Below are positions 46,749 to 59,465 of a DNA stretch of 64,000 nucleotides, one piece after another. Source of the DNA: Scleromitrula shiraiana (taxonomy: Eukaryota; Ascomycota; Leotiomycetes; Helotiales; Sclerotiniaceae). The notes under the pieces were generated by a model. The model was not told the origin of the DNA and did not search any database. It saw nothing but the letters and a program-made list of their open reading frames with translations. Location of the stretch: positions 1,166,501 through 1,230,500 of the forward strand of contig JABELC010000001.1 in assembly GCA_028455995.1 (NCBI GenBank), read 5' to 3'. The translations under genes were made by a program, and so were the position numbers. Every line of letters begins with the position of its first letter. The stretch's first letter is position 1.

Positions 46749-47224
46749 GCTTAGTGAATGAATGAACGAATAAATGTTTTGGCGTTGGAAGTCTGGGATT
46801 AGCATTGTTAGGTGTCGATAATAGATCTTTTTGCGGATTGTATGTTTCTTCTTTCTATATATAATTTTCTCTATGTGGACAGGGATGACGATATGATGAC
46901 GACGATGACACCGATGGGACGGTACACAAAATCACCCGTTGGATTCAGGGACGAAGATAGGAAAGCCACATAAGGTTGTTACAACTACATTTTCTAAGAT
47001 ACGCATGAGCTGTGATCATAAGATGTATTGTATTGAATTTTATCTAATCTCAAATTCCTTATCTATATGGTATTTCCTCCCCTTCATTACATTATCAAAT
47101 TTTGCCTGTCTACATTTTAATCATCATAATGTACCATGTACAAATTCCTAATATCACATATCACATATATACAAACCCCACCACACCACATTACATCACC
47201 TAATTCGGTTCGTCAACCCGACCA
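46749..47224. other. convergent 3' spacer between the GT31 paralogs
   Basis: It contains both 3' UTRs. No gene is seen; there are short ATCACATAT-type repeats near 47,155. Confidence 0.55.
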
Positions 47225-49038
47225 TTAAGGTTGCACAACCACCTCACAAGTATCCTTAATCAACCCCTCCTTGATCCTCTCCACCATCCACCCACTGCCA
47301 ATGATCCTCTTATCCCAACTCTCCCTCCCTTCAAGCTCCCTCCCCAAAATTACAACCGGATCTAACCTACAACTTCCCGCCCCATCGTTATCGATCTCAT
47401 GTCTCCAAATTCTGCACATATCTACTTCCTTACAAGCTGCTTGACAAGAATCGGGAGTTTGATACGCGGTGGTTAGAACAGTAGTATTGTGGATGGTGGG
47501 GATAGTAGGAAAGCGTTCACTGGGTTCTAGTGTGTTTTGATCGCGGGTGAGAAGGTACCGGGATGCGAAGTTGTCCCAGTCAGAACGGTAGGGGATGATG
47601 TAGGGTGATATCGTTGAAAGAAATATGTCCCGGAAGAGGAGGGGTCGCTGTTGGGTTGGGTTGGGTATTAATGCTTATTCATTTTCATGTGATGTTGGAT
47701 ATTGAAACAAAATAAGATGCTTGAGTTCAGACGGGGGAGAGAAAAAAGAAAGAAAGAATAAAATTAAAATAAGAGACTAAAAAAACTTACAGAACCAAAT
47801 TCACTCCTCTCATGTTCTTTTTCCAACCTCATCAACTGGACCAAATCCCTCTGATGTAAATGATGGAAGCTAAAAATTGGCACACACCACAAAAACTCCT
47901 CAAACGCCGTTTTCCACGGTGGTTCAGGTCGGAAAGAAATAGGACCATAATCCCCTCCATTAACTAGTACTCCATGATCCGCGAGGACTTTCCCCAGAAC
48001 CATGTCACCACAACATGAATCCGCAGTAAATTTTGCGTATTTTTCCAGTGTGGGGACGTTCGATCCGCTGAATAAAGAGTGCATTAAGGAGCGCGAAAAC
48101 ACGATTCCGGATCCCCCCTGGGCGAATGTGGCGTTGGCATTACCTGAGAAGGCGCCCCAGTAGGAGGGTCTCTCATCGTATCCTGTGGAGAGGCTACCTA
48201 GCCATTGGAGGAGGTTGCTCCAAAATATATATGTATCATCCTCGATATAGACGGTCCATTTTGCGTTTGGGAAACTTTTATAAGCATGTGATAGCATAGG
48301 AAGGAACTTGTACCGATCTAGGACCCAGCCGGGCTGATTTCCAGATGGCGTCAGATCTGCTGGGGGCTCATCCCCCGGAAGTTGGGCTTGTTCTCTATAT
48401 GCATGGATGTTTGTTTGAAGAGATTGATAGATATTGTACGCGGTTGGGTCGTGGATACGGATTGTTTCGCTCACGTTGGATAAGACATCTATGGTGGAGG
48501 TTTCATATGATAGGTCTTCGTGTAAATCGGAATATATTACTTTGTGGGGGATGGTGGATAGGGTTGTGGTTAATTGGGCGGGCATTCGTCGCCATACTGT
48601 ACTTGCTCCGGTCTTGATGATCAGTAGAATGTCGGATGGCGATGCTGAGGTTGATGAGGCTGTACTAGGTATCACTGCCTCGATTGCATTATCCGAGATG
48701 GGTTGTTTGTGGGGGATAGAGACGATAGGCGTGGAAATGGGCTGAATCTTTTTATCATTTTCCTTCTCATCATCCTCATCATGTTCATCTTCTTTGACTA
48801 TCTGAGTTGGTCTCACCACTTTCTCCACAGTCGATGATAAGGTGGTGATCCCGTCTGGTTTTGGTTTTGGTGGTTGTAGCCGTTCATCCTCAGCTACTAT
48901 GCCATCCTGCTGCGGTCTCACGGAGTCGCTTTCGTGCACCGTTGTATCATGCGAAAGCCTCGAATAATAATACGTCGTCACAAAAAGCAATATGACGAAG
49001 ATCAATACGAGACCTCGTGGTCCTCGGAGTAATAACAT
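47225..49038 (-). CDS. GT31-type membrane glycosyltransferase (paralog 2)
   Basis: There are two exons, 49038-47791 and 47647-47225, with a 143-nt intron (556 aa). The N-terminus is a signal anchor, LVLIFVILLFVTTYYY (about residues 10-26). An acidic/Pro-rich stem of about 110 residues follows, then the catalytic part. Motifs are LLIIKTGASTVWRRMP, VIYSDLHED, GWVLDRYKFLPMLSHAY, WTVYIEDDTYIFW (DxD-type), GGSGIVFS and SCCGDMVLGKVL. After the intron come PLLFRDIFLSTISP, YRSDWDNFASRYLL and a PAN-like cysteine pattern (CQAACKEVDMC). It shares all its blocks with the gene at 45261, so the two are old paralogs with diverged stems. It is divergent from the GT2 gene at 50235. The sugar specificity is unknown. 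Confidence 0.88.
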
Positions 49039-50234
49039 TATTTTGCGGCTGGAACTGGAAAGGTATCAATATCTCATCTTCGCAGTAGTATTGCCATCCT
49101 CATAGAATGAACGTATGATGGGTTTAAGATTTCACTTTGACAAGGTTTACCTATTCGACATTCAATGTTTTTTGCCTATGCTGACAGGTGAAAATACGAT
49201 ACAAGGATAAGGAACTGCGGATATCCCGTTGAAAATACGACATGAGCCAATGAAACCTTCACAATAACAAGGGTACTTCTTGGATCTGGCTTGGTAACCA
49301 TATCTGCAATACTGTTTCTATCCAGAAAAGGCAAAAAGGGCAAAAAGGGGTATCTTTGTATTGTCTAGACTAGACGAGATTATTTACTGCTTGGGATGAA
49401 GAAGGATGAAAGTGGAGAAGCATGCCGAGGAAGAAAAAAAAGAAGGGGTTCTATTCGGGATCTACGTTACACCGTCCCCATAGTATGAACTTAATCCAAA
49501 CGATGTACCAGAAACAAATCCCCAGATCTCCAATCAAAAAGGAGAATATGCAAGGCTATCAAATGTCATCTCGACTGATTTTCGTATAGCATATAGACAT
49601 GGATAATAGATATGGGTATACTCTAATGCGCGGGAATTATACTTCAATCTCTGCACCAGGTGCATAATAAATATACCCAGTCACAGTAAGACTTGATTGC
49701 CTTCCTACCTACTATAGATTCTTGCCTTGCTGCTACATCTATCTGGGCATGGTGCAATGCCATGGATTATGGCACACATGGATCTTTGCAAAAAAATTTA
49801 AAAAAATCTCGCGATCTGCCTGGGTACCTGGATATCCGACCTACTAGGAGGAAGGCTACCTATTTTTCTTACCCGCGACTTCACCGAGTATGTACCATAT
49901 CGGACTTATCTTGCTAGGTAATGGGAAGTGGGAGTGGGAGTCAGCGGGAGAGTGCTTCGAGAGTGTACTATGCGAGCGATAGTGGCAAGTAAGTGGAATG
50001 CTTGTTTAAAGTATAAAGTCTTAGCTGCAGCAGTCGAACGCTGTGAGTTGATTATGTGAGTAACGTAACAGTGTATCTTTTTCTCTCTATCATCAATATT
50101 TGCATATCTTCCTTCGTTCGGTTTTCGGGTTGTCATTCGTTTCTTTTGGCCTTCCTGCATGCTTGTCAAGTGGTTTTGATCATATCTGATCGGTTCATTC
50201 TTATGAGGGAGAATACATTTCTATTCTAGAAGTC
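49039..50234. promoter_or_regulatory. shared divergent promoter, GT31-2 and GT2-1
   Basis: About 1.2 kb lies between two divergent start codons. It contains no recognisable gene, so regulatory sites for both enzymes are expected here. I could not assign a specific factor motif. Confidence 0.5.
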
Positions 50235-52184
50235 ATGCCTACATTGCCCGTAGTGCCATCTACTCAAAGGCAAATAATCAATACCATTCTTTGTATCACT
50301 AGTTTTTTCCTCATTTTTAGATATTTTAGAAGATGTATATCTTTCTTTCCGCTTACAGTCGAAACTATATGGCAAATATCCCTAGCAGAGATTAATCGAC
50401 AGAAAAACGTAACCCGGGTTAAACATTTGGAAGAAACACTTACCCAGGATGATGTGGAGAAGGGAATTCAGAAAAAAGGTGATGTAGCAGCGAGGTGTTT
50501 GGCTTCGGTAGTGGGGTATAGGGAAGAAGCAAATCTGTATAGAAAGTGCTTGCAGAGTTACCATAACTCGCCTGGTTTGGAAATTATGCTTATTGGAATT
50601 GATGGGGATCATGATGGAGATATGGAGATGGTTTCCGTGGCCCAACAAGTATGCAGTTTCACATCTATCTGCGGAATCAACTAAACCATTAAAGCAGAAA
50701 ACTAATATATTCGTTCTTTTAGGTATTTCCTGATATGCTAAAAATCCACCTCAATGAACCACTAGGCCCTCTCGCGGTCAAAATAGCTCAAAATTATGTC
50801 AGTCGAGAACTCTACAATGAGAAAATCCAAAACTCGAAATGGAATGCCGTGGATCCAGAAAATATCCCCAAAGAGCTTCTCGAAGAATCTTATAAATATG
50901 CATTCAGAGTCGTGTACGAAAAGGCCGTTGGAATACTTCGAGAACATGGCGCACTCGACCCATTGCAACCAAAATCCCTTAATGCCATATGCATCTATCA
51001 ACCGCACAAATGCAAGAAGGAAATCATGTTTACTAATATGGTCATTGCCATCGCGTTGGGTCACGCACATGATATTGAATATCTGTGGACTAGCGACTCG
51101 GATACTTGGGTTTATCCGGATACATTATTTTCAGTCATTGGGTGTATGTCTGCAGATCGATTAATTGGAGGAAGTTGTTCGGCTTTATCCATTCACAATG
51201 ACAAAGAAAGTACCATTTCCGCTCTGGGGAGTGCTGCTTATTGGTCTGAGTATGTATCATTGTTATACATTTTTGAATAAATTTATATACTAACCCTTCT
51301 GCCTCAGACTTGCGATCACTCGTGGTCAAACCGGTGCTATAGATGCAGTTGATTGTCAACCTGGACCATGTGCAGCTTTCCGATTACTTGCTCTCGAACC
51401 CATAATTCTACCATGGTACACCCAGACATCCATTGGAGTAAAAACAGTACATGAGCCCTACATTCACAATCCACACACATGCTAACTTATCCCCTCTCAG
51501 GTCGTCAATGAAGACCGCCATCTGACTACCAATCTTCTTCTCCGTGGCTGGAAAGTAACCTTCAACACCTCTGCACTCGCTTCAACCGACACCCCCACCA
51601 CTCTTCTCCGCTGGCTCCTTCAACAAATGCGCTGGGCACGCGCCACCCACATCGAAACCTTTCAATACCCTCAAATATACAGTATCCATGGTCCCATTCT
51701 CTTCGTAACCGCCATACGTCGGTTCTACGGCCCCCTCATAATCGGCGCCTTTACCATTCGCTTCGTCCTTACCGGATACACAGTCCACGCCTATAGGCTT
51801 GTCGATCTCCTGCTTCGAATAAGTCTCTGCACGTTTTACAATTTCTGGTTCAATAAATCCCACATCGATAGTATTAAAAACTTGGTATTGTCACAAATTT
51901 TCTACCAGTTACCACTTCCTGGCATCATGTTCTGGTCTGTACTTACGGTGTTGGAAGGGGGATGGGGTACAAGGATGAGGAACGAGAGTGAGTTGCAGAA
52001 AGGTAAGAATGCGGGGTGGGAGAACTTGTGGAGTACCAGTGCGGTAGTTATTTGGATGGGGTTTGTGGGGGCAGCAGTGGCTAGGTGGGTAGCTTGGTGG
52101 TTGGCACCGCAGTTGATGTTGACCTTGATGGTTTTTACAGGTTTGGGGACTATGGGGACGCTTTATTATGCTCTTTTAGGTTGA
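50235..52184 (+). CDS. GT2 family processive transferase, hyaluronan-synthase-like
   Basis: There are four exons: 50235-50648, 50723-51249, 51308-51446 and 51501-52184 (587 aa). An N-terminal helix (residues about 14-32) precedes a cytosolic catalytic domain. That domain has ARCLASVVGYREEANLYRKC, LMIGIDGD-like IMLIGIDGDHDGD, a DxD site LWTSDSDTWVYPD (about 262-265), VNEDRHLT (about 363-369) and QQMRW (401-405), the Q-x-x-R-W signature. After it come four or more hydrophobic helices. The D, DxD, ED and QxxRW order is that of membrane GT2 synthases such as hyaluronan and chitin synthases and the fungal type 2 GT needed for hyphal growth. The enzyme should extend a beta-linked chain and thread it through the membrane; the sugar is unknown. 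All catalytic motifs are intact. Confidence 0.88.
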
Positions 52185-52771
52185 TAAATAATGATGGGGG
52201 TTGTGGTAAAAGAAGATGATAATAATCGTAATGATGAGGTAATTAATGCTTGGGTAGGATTTATGGGTTATTAAGCACTCATGATACAAAAACGGATATA
52301 GAGGTAAACCAAAAAAACCTTAGAATCTAATGAGGAGACAAATCAACGGAATCTGGCTTACCATGAATGGAGGAAAAGGATATACTCGGATAGCAATGTT
52401 GCGAACAACAAGATGAATGAATAGATGGAAGAGTAACTAAGGTCTGTTTGAGTGCACTTCAGTCAAGCATGAAGAAACCATCTATGCATATGCTATCGTA
52501 GTGATATTGCATGCTATAAAACACCCAAAGCACACTACTACATCAATCCAATCTATCCGCCTCAAATTTGCATCCCAAAGAAGATAATTTTTAAGAGTGT
52601 GTATATATATGTATACCTAGCCGCCTAGTCCCTTACTTAAAGAAAGACGAGAAAGACAACAAAAATAGATAGTCATCCAGAATTAAACACAGCCACTAGC
52701 AAAATCTTTAAATCCCCACCACCATTGCAACCCGCGTCATCAGAGTTTTCAAAACACCGAACCCATCAATC
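52185..52771. other. convergent 3' spacer between the two GT2 genes
   Basis: AT-rich 587 bp holding both 3' UTRs; no gene seen. Confidence 0.55.
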
Positions 52772-55597
52772 CTACCAACTAAACGTCATCATCTCGGGAT
52801 TTAAAGCAACTGGCAACAAAAGATGACTCCCACACATAACGGCCAGTGGGAAAATGGCTATAAAGGTATCAATATTATAACTCCAAGGCAAGAACGAAGC
52901 CTCGGCCATAATAATAATGGCGATTATGGTTAGTATACACATAATGTAGGTATATTTGAAAGTCTTCAAGATCTTGGGAACCTCCAGGAAGAAATTGGAG
53001 AACTCGACTTCTTTCGATGTGGCACCCCAGGACATAGGGATCTCGAAAATGTGGCAGAGGATTGCTTGGGACATGTGCAGGGAGACGCCACCGAAGAATA
53101 CCATGAACATTAGAGCCCATTTAAAGTTTTCGAGGACTGTTGTGAATAGTATGTTAGTAGAGGATTCACTTATAGAGAGGAAAATGAACAAATAACATGG
53201 GTAAAAAAGAAAACGTGAAGGGTAGACAGGACTGAAGAGAACATACAAGCTGCAAGGAAAGGCTTCTCTCCCGAACGATGACGTTGCACGGCGAGACCGA
53301 GATTACCCGCTCCTGTAAACACAACGGCAATAGCTAGCCAGTTCTTCCAAGAATCAACATATGCAAGATCGAGATAGCCATTCCAGATGCCAACAAAGAT
53401 CCAATTTGCGAGACAAATGATCCACGCACTAGCTAGTGCATAGTAAGTGCCAATGTAAGCGATAATTTGAATCTTGGATCCCACATCGACACTCGACATG
53501 ATGAACTTGCGAAACAATGGTGTGAAGGGAGATTTCCAAAGCCATGTTCTTATAGGGTTAAAGACGAGCTCATCACAACCGTAGGCATATTTTTGCCAGC
53601 GAGTTAACTCATCGTAGACAGTAAGCGACACGCCCTCTTTAAAGCCGTCACCAGCCCAAGCCGCCATACGAATTGTGTAGCTCTTGAGTTGTAATCTCAA
53701 AGCCATGTCAAAGTCTTCTGAAACACATGACTCAGACCAGAAACGTTCATGACCTTCTTCGTCCTCAAATGCTACTGCTTGGATGGCTGACCATCGAAGA
53801 ATGGCATTGTGACCTACGAATGCTGCCACAGCTCCGTTAGATACACCATATCTAATGGCAGAGTAGATCAGGTTTGTGAAGAAGGTAATTCCGTTTTCGA
53901 AGAAATTGTGCGAAACTTGCATGACTCCCGAGGAGAATTGAATAATTCCCACTTCTGGAGATTGCTCCATTTCGCTAGCTGCGTCGAGTAAACAGTCCTC
54001 GGGAACTTGGGTGTCAGAATCGATGAGGAGAATGTAGTCACCAACTCGGATGTTTCCTTCTACCCAGGCCTCGGGATGTTCGTCAAGAACATCAGATAGG
54101 CACGATTCGTAGGCTTCGACTTCATCGACCTGGGTCCATGTATTTGGTCGAATGATTGCTTGGAGTTTTTCCTCAACAGCGTTGGATAATGCAAGTCCAT
54201 AGTTCATGTTTGAAGCTTTCTTGAATTTGCCTTTTCGTTGAAAGCCATTCTGACCATGTGGCGGGCGAGCTGTCCATCCAATACCGTAGTCTGCGTAAAA
54301 CTCAATTCTCTGTTGTCTTGCTGCTTCATCTAGAATTTGAAGACCATCGTCGTGAATGATCATATTTGCGGATCCTCCTTGTAACTCATAGGTTGAAATG
54401 GCTTTCTTGAGTGAATTGACTGTGGGTGCGATGACTGCATTGAGTCCCTCTTTGTATACCGGGCATTGAATGGTGATATGTGGTAATGTAGCAGTCATCA
54501 AACGGGTTGGTGCTTTGGCCGAGTAGAATTTTGTGTTCCTTGACATCTGTTGAATGGGTCCAAAGCACTGCATTATAACACCTATCACGACACTGGTGAA
54601 GAACTATTACTCGTTAGCGTTTTGTACCTCGCGTGCTTAGCTCCTATTCTCAAGACTTACCAATGAGAAAAACGCATTTATTGGCATCATAGCCAAATAT
54701 CCCAAAGATATCCAATGTTTCAAGACAACAATCTCCATGGCAATTTGAGAGTATCCGAGACCAAGAAGAGTAGTAAGAAGAGCAATTGACAAGGAAACCA
54801 TAAGGGAATTGAGGTACATTATAGGCCTTCGTTCAACAATAGGCTGTCTGGTTTCGTCGTCAATATCACTAATATTGGCTTGAGGTTGTTTTTCGTTCAA
54901 CTCATCCTGTGCGTCATGCCAAACTGTTTGAAGTAAAGCATCTTCGATTGCTTTAGCTCGATCGTAAAGGAGTGTTGGGTCATCTTCCCAAACAACTAGC
55001 AGACCTTCTTTAGCGATAAACGCAGCGTGTTGTGCCCTCCGAGCGCGAGGTAAATCTTCCATAGACGGCAGGATTTGGATACGAAGACCATTGGTAAGGG
55101 GTACATCGAGAGCATCAATCGATCTTATGAGGAACGGTTGTACAACTGTGGAGTTGATAGTCATAGCAGCCTATGGGTGAAGTTAGTACTGCGTTTTGAA
55201 CAGGCCACAGACATCGAGGATTGTTACGTACTGAAACATTCATCAACTTCATTGCTCTGCCGAATGTCGAGTTGATCAAACTCCCTGGTCGGCAAAGATA
55301 CTCTGTTCTGTCTTTCCGAACCATCACACCCTCATGATGTCCCGAGTCATCCGAAACCCACATCAAACCCTTTTGTTTTTGCCATAGATAGTTCAGGAGA
55401 ACTTGATGTCTGATATCGTCTAAGCGATTATTGCTATACAAACTTTGCCTGCTTGACCCGTCTGGTGAAGGTGATGATGAGATAGCATTTACAGATAAAT
55501 TATGGTCAATAACATTTTTAGTGACAGACTTCTCTTTCTCCTTGCCTGATGCCTTCGATTCGGCTTTAGATATCTTGAAGTAACTAAGGAGACCCAT
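52772..55597 (-). CDS. GT2 family transferase, cellulose-synthase-like
   Basis: There are four exons: 55597-55232, 55170-54661, 54603-53247 and 53136-52772 (865 aa). All introns are 57-110 nt and GT-AG. The first 260 residues are soluble. Two helices (SLMVSLSIALLTTLLGLGY; HWISLGYLAMMPINAFFSL) lead into the catalytic domain: ITIQCPVYKEGL, MIIHDDGL (about 377), YILLIDSDTQVPED (DxD, about 487-489), ESCVSEDFDMALRL (about 587-592) and ELTRWQKYAYGCDEL (the RW element, about 627). Several helices follow. The D, DxD, ED and RW order is that of processive GT2 enzymes, with a conserved fungal RWQKYAYGCDEL variant in place of QxxRW. It should make a cell-surface polysaccharide; the product is unknown. 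It faces the other GT2 gene tail to tail. Confidence 0.88.
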
Positions 55598-58039
55598 GTT
55601 TGGAAACTCTCAAGCACTTCTATGGAATAACTCAAGTAACGAATGCGATTTACAAGTCTAAAGAGAGAGTACAATGACGAGCAATTGAGAGCCATCCATC
55701 ATAGATTATAAGCCATTATCTCAATGGCAATGTCCATAGCGTATCTGAAGTTGTCGTGCCAGCTCAGAACATACACGGATCTTCCCATCAAAACCGAATG
55801 GGAAGGTCTCCGGGATTGCATTGAAGAGTTCGACTTCCAGAACAGATGCCAAAAGTGCTAATTCGATGGATCACTTTACCTGCCCGTCAAACGTCCCAAA
55901 CGAGTTCAATACTTTTGAGGAGTCCAGAGTAAGCGCATCACATCCTTGAAGATTTCTCTTTTGAATTGATAAACGCATGCAAAGGGTTGCATTTACATTG
56001 GACCGCTATATGGCCGAGCATCAAAAGAAATTTAAGTTGAAGCCTTCAAATACTTCTGAAAGGTGTCAATAGAAAGAGATTGTATCGCTAGATGGTGATC
56101 TCTGCTAGGAATGTATGCAAAGCAGACACTGACACGGGAAATCTCTTCGGGTTCTTGGCTAACTGGCCTGCGGATGTGTGGATAGACCCCTCGGATTATC
56201 ACTAGCCTATAGGATTGTGCATTCACGCCACATCAGCTCTCACTGATATATTGAGGTTGTAGTCGCCAACAAGGGTCGACATGGTCAAGGAAGCTTATCA
56301 AGAAATGGAGATACCACCATAGTTTTTTGATACCTTTTCATAATTAATAACACGAATTGACAGACGGACAGTTACGCTAATGTAAGCACCTCACACCCAA
56401 ACGCATCTCAACATCGTTTGTCGTTTGTTTTTCGAGGCTATTGATTGCAACTCTCCATTACGCCACTATTTAAAAGGCAGCATACCATCGGAGAGATTTC
56501 ATACACCAAGAAACGATGTGACTCTCTGTCCAAATTTGTATATATGGCGTCAAGTCGAGACCTAACTTGGAAAGAGCAATTTGGAATCTAGACAATCCAA
56601 CGTTTCAATTGAGTCAATATTTCCTTATTAAGCTCGAATTTTTTACCAAAAACGGGACTCCCGAAGTTTAAGCGCTCTGGGGGGTTTCAAAACAGAAACA
56701 AAACCGTTTACTCCACCTCCTATCTAGTTGAAGATATCTCGAGCATCATTATAGCCAGCTTTGGGTCAATTTGCGAACAATGTGCCGATATGAAATGCAA
56801 AGTTGACTCGTGCTACTGAATTTCGATAAGGCTTGAATCGAAAATGTAACAGCGATACAATTGGTCTAAGCTCCTTGTACCACAATGTGCATATCACACA
56901 AGTATTGAGCATAGATATCATATCAGATATCATATCAGATATCATATTAGATATCATATCAGCTATCATATCAGCTATCACAAGATGTAACACATACTGA
57001 TCGACATATGAGCCAGTATTTCGAAAACCTGCTGTCGGTCATTGACATTCGGTATGGTATGCGAAGAAAAATCACTCGAGTTCGAGGTTTTGTACACGGC
57101 GAAGTACTGTATAGGTATTTCCCAAATTCCCAAGAATCGATAAGTCTTGGTAACAAGAAAGTAAACTAGGTTGATAGCCAGCCATTCTAAAGATAAACTC
57201 GCTCGAACAAGATCCCAACAGATTGTAACCAACCTATTTGGTAATCCTACATGCCTTCACCTCAACCAACGCACCCTCCCCCTTCTATAGAGATGCATTA
57301 ACATGTGATTATCAGGTGGATACATGATCGCATGTGAGACTGGAACGTCGATATCTTAGTTGCAGTACATAAAAAATTGGTACGACGACAATTAGAAGGA
57401 ATCAAGAAGTATGTTTTGAGGTTGTGATACGAGAGATAGATGTAATAATCCAAAAATGGATTATTCGTAGTCGGCATATGAGATTTTGGGGGTCCTCGAT
57501 AAATTGTCCCAGCCGCAAAATAGAACAAAAAACTCCGGTCGGGTGGCGTACCGAAAAACTTCTGCAATGTTTCTGCATCGTCATGCAAAGAAGCAATGTG
57601 CAAGTAATTCACGGATGGATGCCGGTCGATATGCCAATTTCAAAGCTTATGCATCATAATATCGAGCGCAGATAACGATGTAGTCGCGCCATAGTTGTAA
57701 GCGTCCCGTTGCAGATGAACACAGAATGAAACATTGATTCTTATCAAGAGTCCAATTGGTCTGATTCAAAGTCTATAACTAGCGAGGCGCTGTAAGGCGT
57801 ATTCTCCTATCATATGCAAGTCACATTTGTATTACAGCGTAGGTTTTTCTTTCTTTTGAGATGAGAAAACGAGATTCATATTTTATATTCTGAATAAACA
57901 AGGAAGGTGTATCAGTCTGATCTATAATTACCACCAGAAGTCATTATTATGCACGCATATTGTCCAAGAACAGTATTGAAGATCCCTAGCCACCATACTA
58001 ATTTGCGTCAGTCGTTAACCTTTTCCTGCCAATTCAAAT
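55598..58039. other. 2.4-kb spacer, promoter of the CesA-like gene and 3' flank of GH16
   Basis: No recognisable gene. Overlapping minus-strand frames at 57298-57612 and smaller ones near 56032-56226 and 56971-57232 have no domain. It contains a 12-bp palindromic tandem (56913-56984). Confidence 0.5.
56913..56984. repeat. 12-bp tandem, AGATATCATATC x6
   Basis: Six near-perfect copies of AGATATCATATC; the last two carry GCT in place of GAT. Each unit contains the palindrome GATATC, so the array can cruciform. Confidence 0.9.
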
Positions 58040-59465
58040 TCAATCGCACTGTTGCCACATCTGCACCTTGTCGATAATCATTTGCCCGTTTGTCTCCCAG
58101 GTTGGAAGCCATTGATTCCTGGCATTCCAGAAGTCAAGCTTTGCAGATGCACTTCCGTCAACCCATGGTTTTCCATCAAAGCCGTCTAGCCACCAGCCAT
58201 TTTGACCCCCAACAGCTACATCCAAGATAAGATAGAAATCTTGGTCGAAAGGCGTATTGGCTCGGCCTGTGTGTGACCAAGGATCTTCGATAGCAGTGTT
58301 GTTTGCATCAGTCAACGGAAAGTTCCCCAACTGCCATAACGACTTCTTAAATGGCCAATACATGGCTTGCTGCAATGTGGCGTCAACCCATGCAAAAACA
58401 TACTTCTCACTCCACTCCAAGCCATAGGTATGAAATGTATCACCAAACTGAGAATGTAATGCAGTTCTGACATTAGAGGTGAGCCTATATGCGTCGTGTG
58501 CCTGATCCGGACCCCAGTGCAAAGCCCCAGATACGAAGTTGTTGCCACCAAGACTGTAGGTATAGTTGTTGCCACGAGACTCCATAATATCAATCTCGCC
58601 GCTCTGGGGCCAGTCTCCGTAAGTATTTTCCACGGGCAGCATCCATATAGCAGGCCATAGCCAATCTCCTTGCGGGATTTTTGCTTTGACTTCAACTCTA
58701 CCGTATTTAATAGAGGCGCCAAGTTTAGTGTTGATCCGAGCAGACTTGACTGGCTGAACAATGGTTCCGTTGGTAGTGTTGGTGGAGGTAACGCAATTAA
58801 GATGAATATTAGAAGTGGTTGTACAAGTGCCATCGGCGGTGAGGTTGATGACATTGTTGTTGGTAATTAGAGATGCATCCTGCAGAGTAGGTTTGATGTA
58901 CAACCGTCCGTCCTTAATGAACAAATTTTCAGCATCTGCAGTGGTTTGTTCAAATTGGCCATTGCTATGTGAAGATTAGATTCTTGGTTCTGAGAAATGA
59001 ATTAGAGTTGAATTGATATACTGACCCAAACCCGCCAACTTGAATCTCCTTAGTCCACACATTGGGGTCCAGTTCGCCAGATGAGAAATCATCCAAAAAG
59101 GCTGGGCAGTATTTGTGATATGTAATAGTTCGTAACTTTAGGATGATCACCATTGCAGTCAAACCAAGTCCAAGACAGAGACCTCCAAGAGGCATGATCC
59201 ATAAAAGAGATTCTTTCTTGGACTTCTTCCTAGTAGGCAAAGGGACAGCATCCTCTCTTCGAACCCTACGAGAGCGGAAATATCCCGTTCCGGGGACTGG
59301 AGCATACTGAAAGCCTGACCGAGCACCAATGGTAGAAGCAGGTCTCGAATATGGAGGAGTTGCAAATGGATTTGGTGTTCCAGGAGCAGGCGTTTGGACG
59401 CGGCTGTTCTCCTCAGATTCAGGAGTGCTTTGGGCGGACTGGAGGAAAGAAATGCTTCGTTGCAT
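58040..59465 (-). CDS. GH16 beta-glucanase/transglycosylase, type II membrane protein
   Basis: There are two exons, 59465-59026 and 58964-58040 (454 aa). About 86 cytosolic residues, rich in Ser/Pro with a basic KKSKKES end, precede a signal anchor (LLWIMPLGGLCLGLGLTAMV, about 87-111). The outer part starts FLDDFSSGELDPNVW and then shows KYGRVEVKAKIPQGDWLWPA, the catalytic GEIDIMESRG (nucleophile Glu about 270, acid/base Glu about 275, in ExDxxE form), ALHWGPDQ, FHTYGLEWS and DVAVGGQNGWW. This order is that of GH16 beta-1,3(4)-glucanases and beta-glucan-binding proteins. At least six N-x-S/T sequons lie outside the membrane. It should cut or transfer beta-1,3-glucan at the cell surface. The active-site residues are intact. 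Confidence 0.92.
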
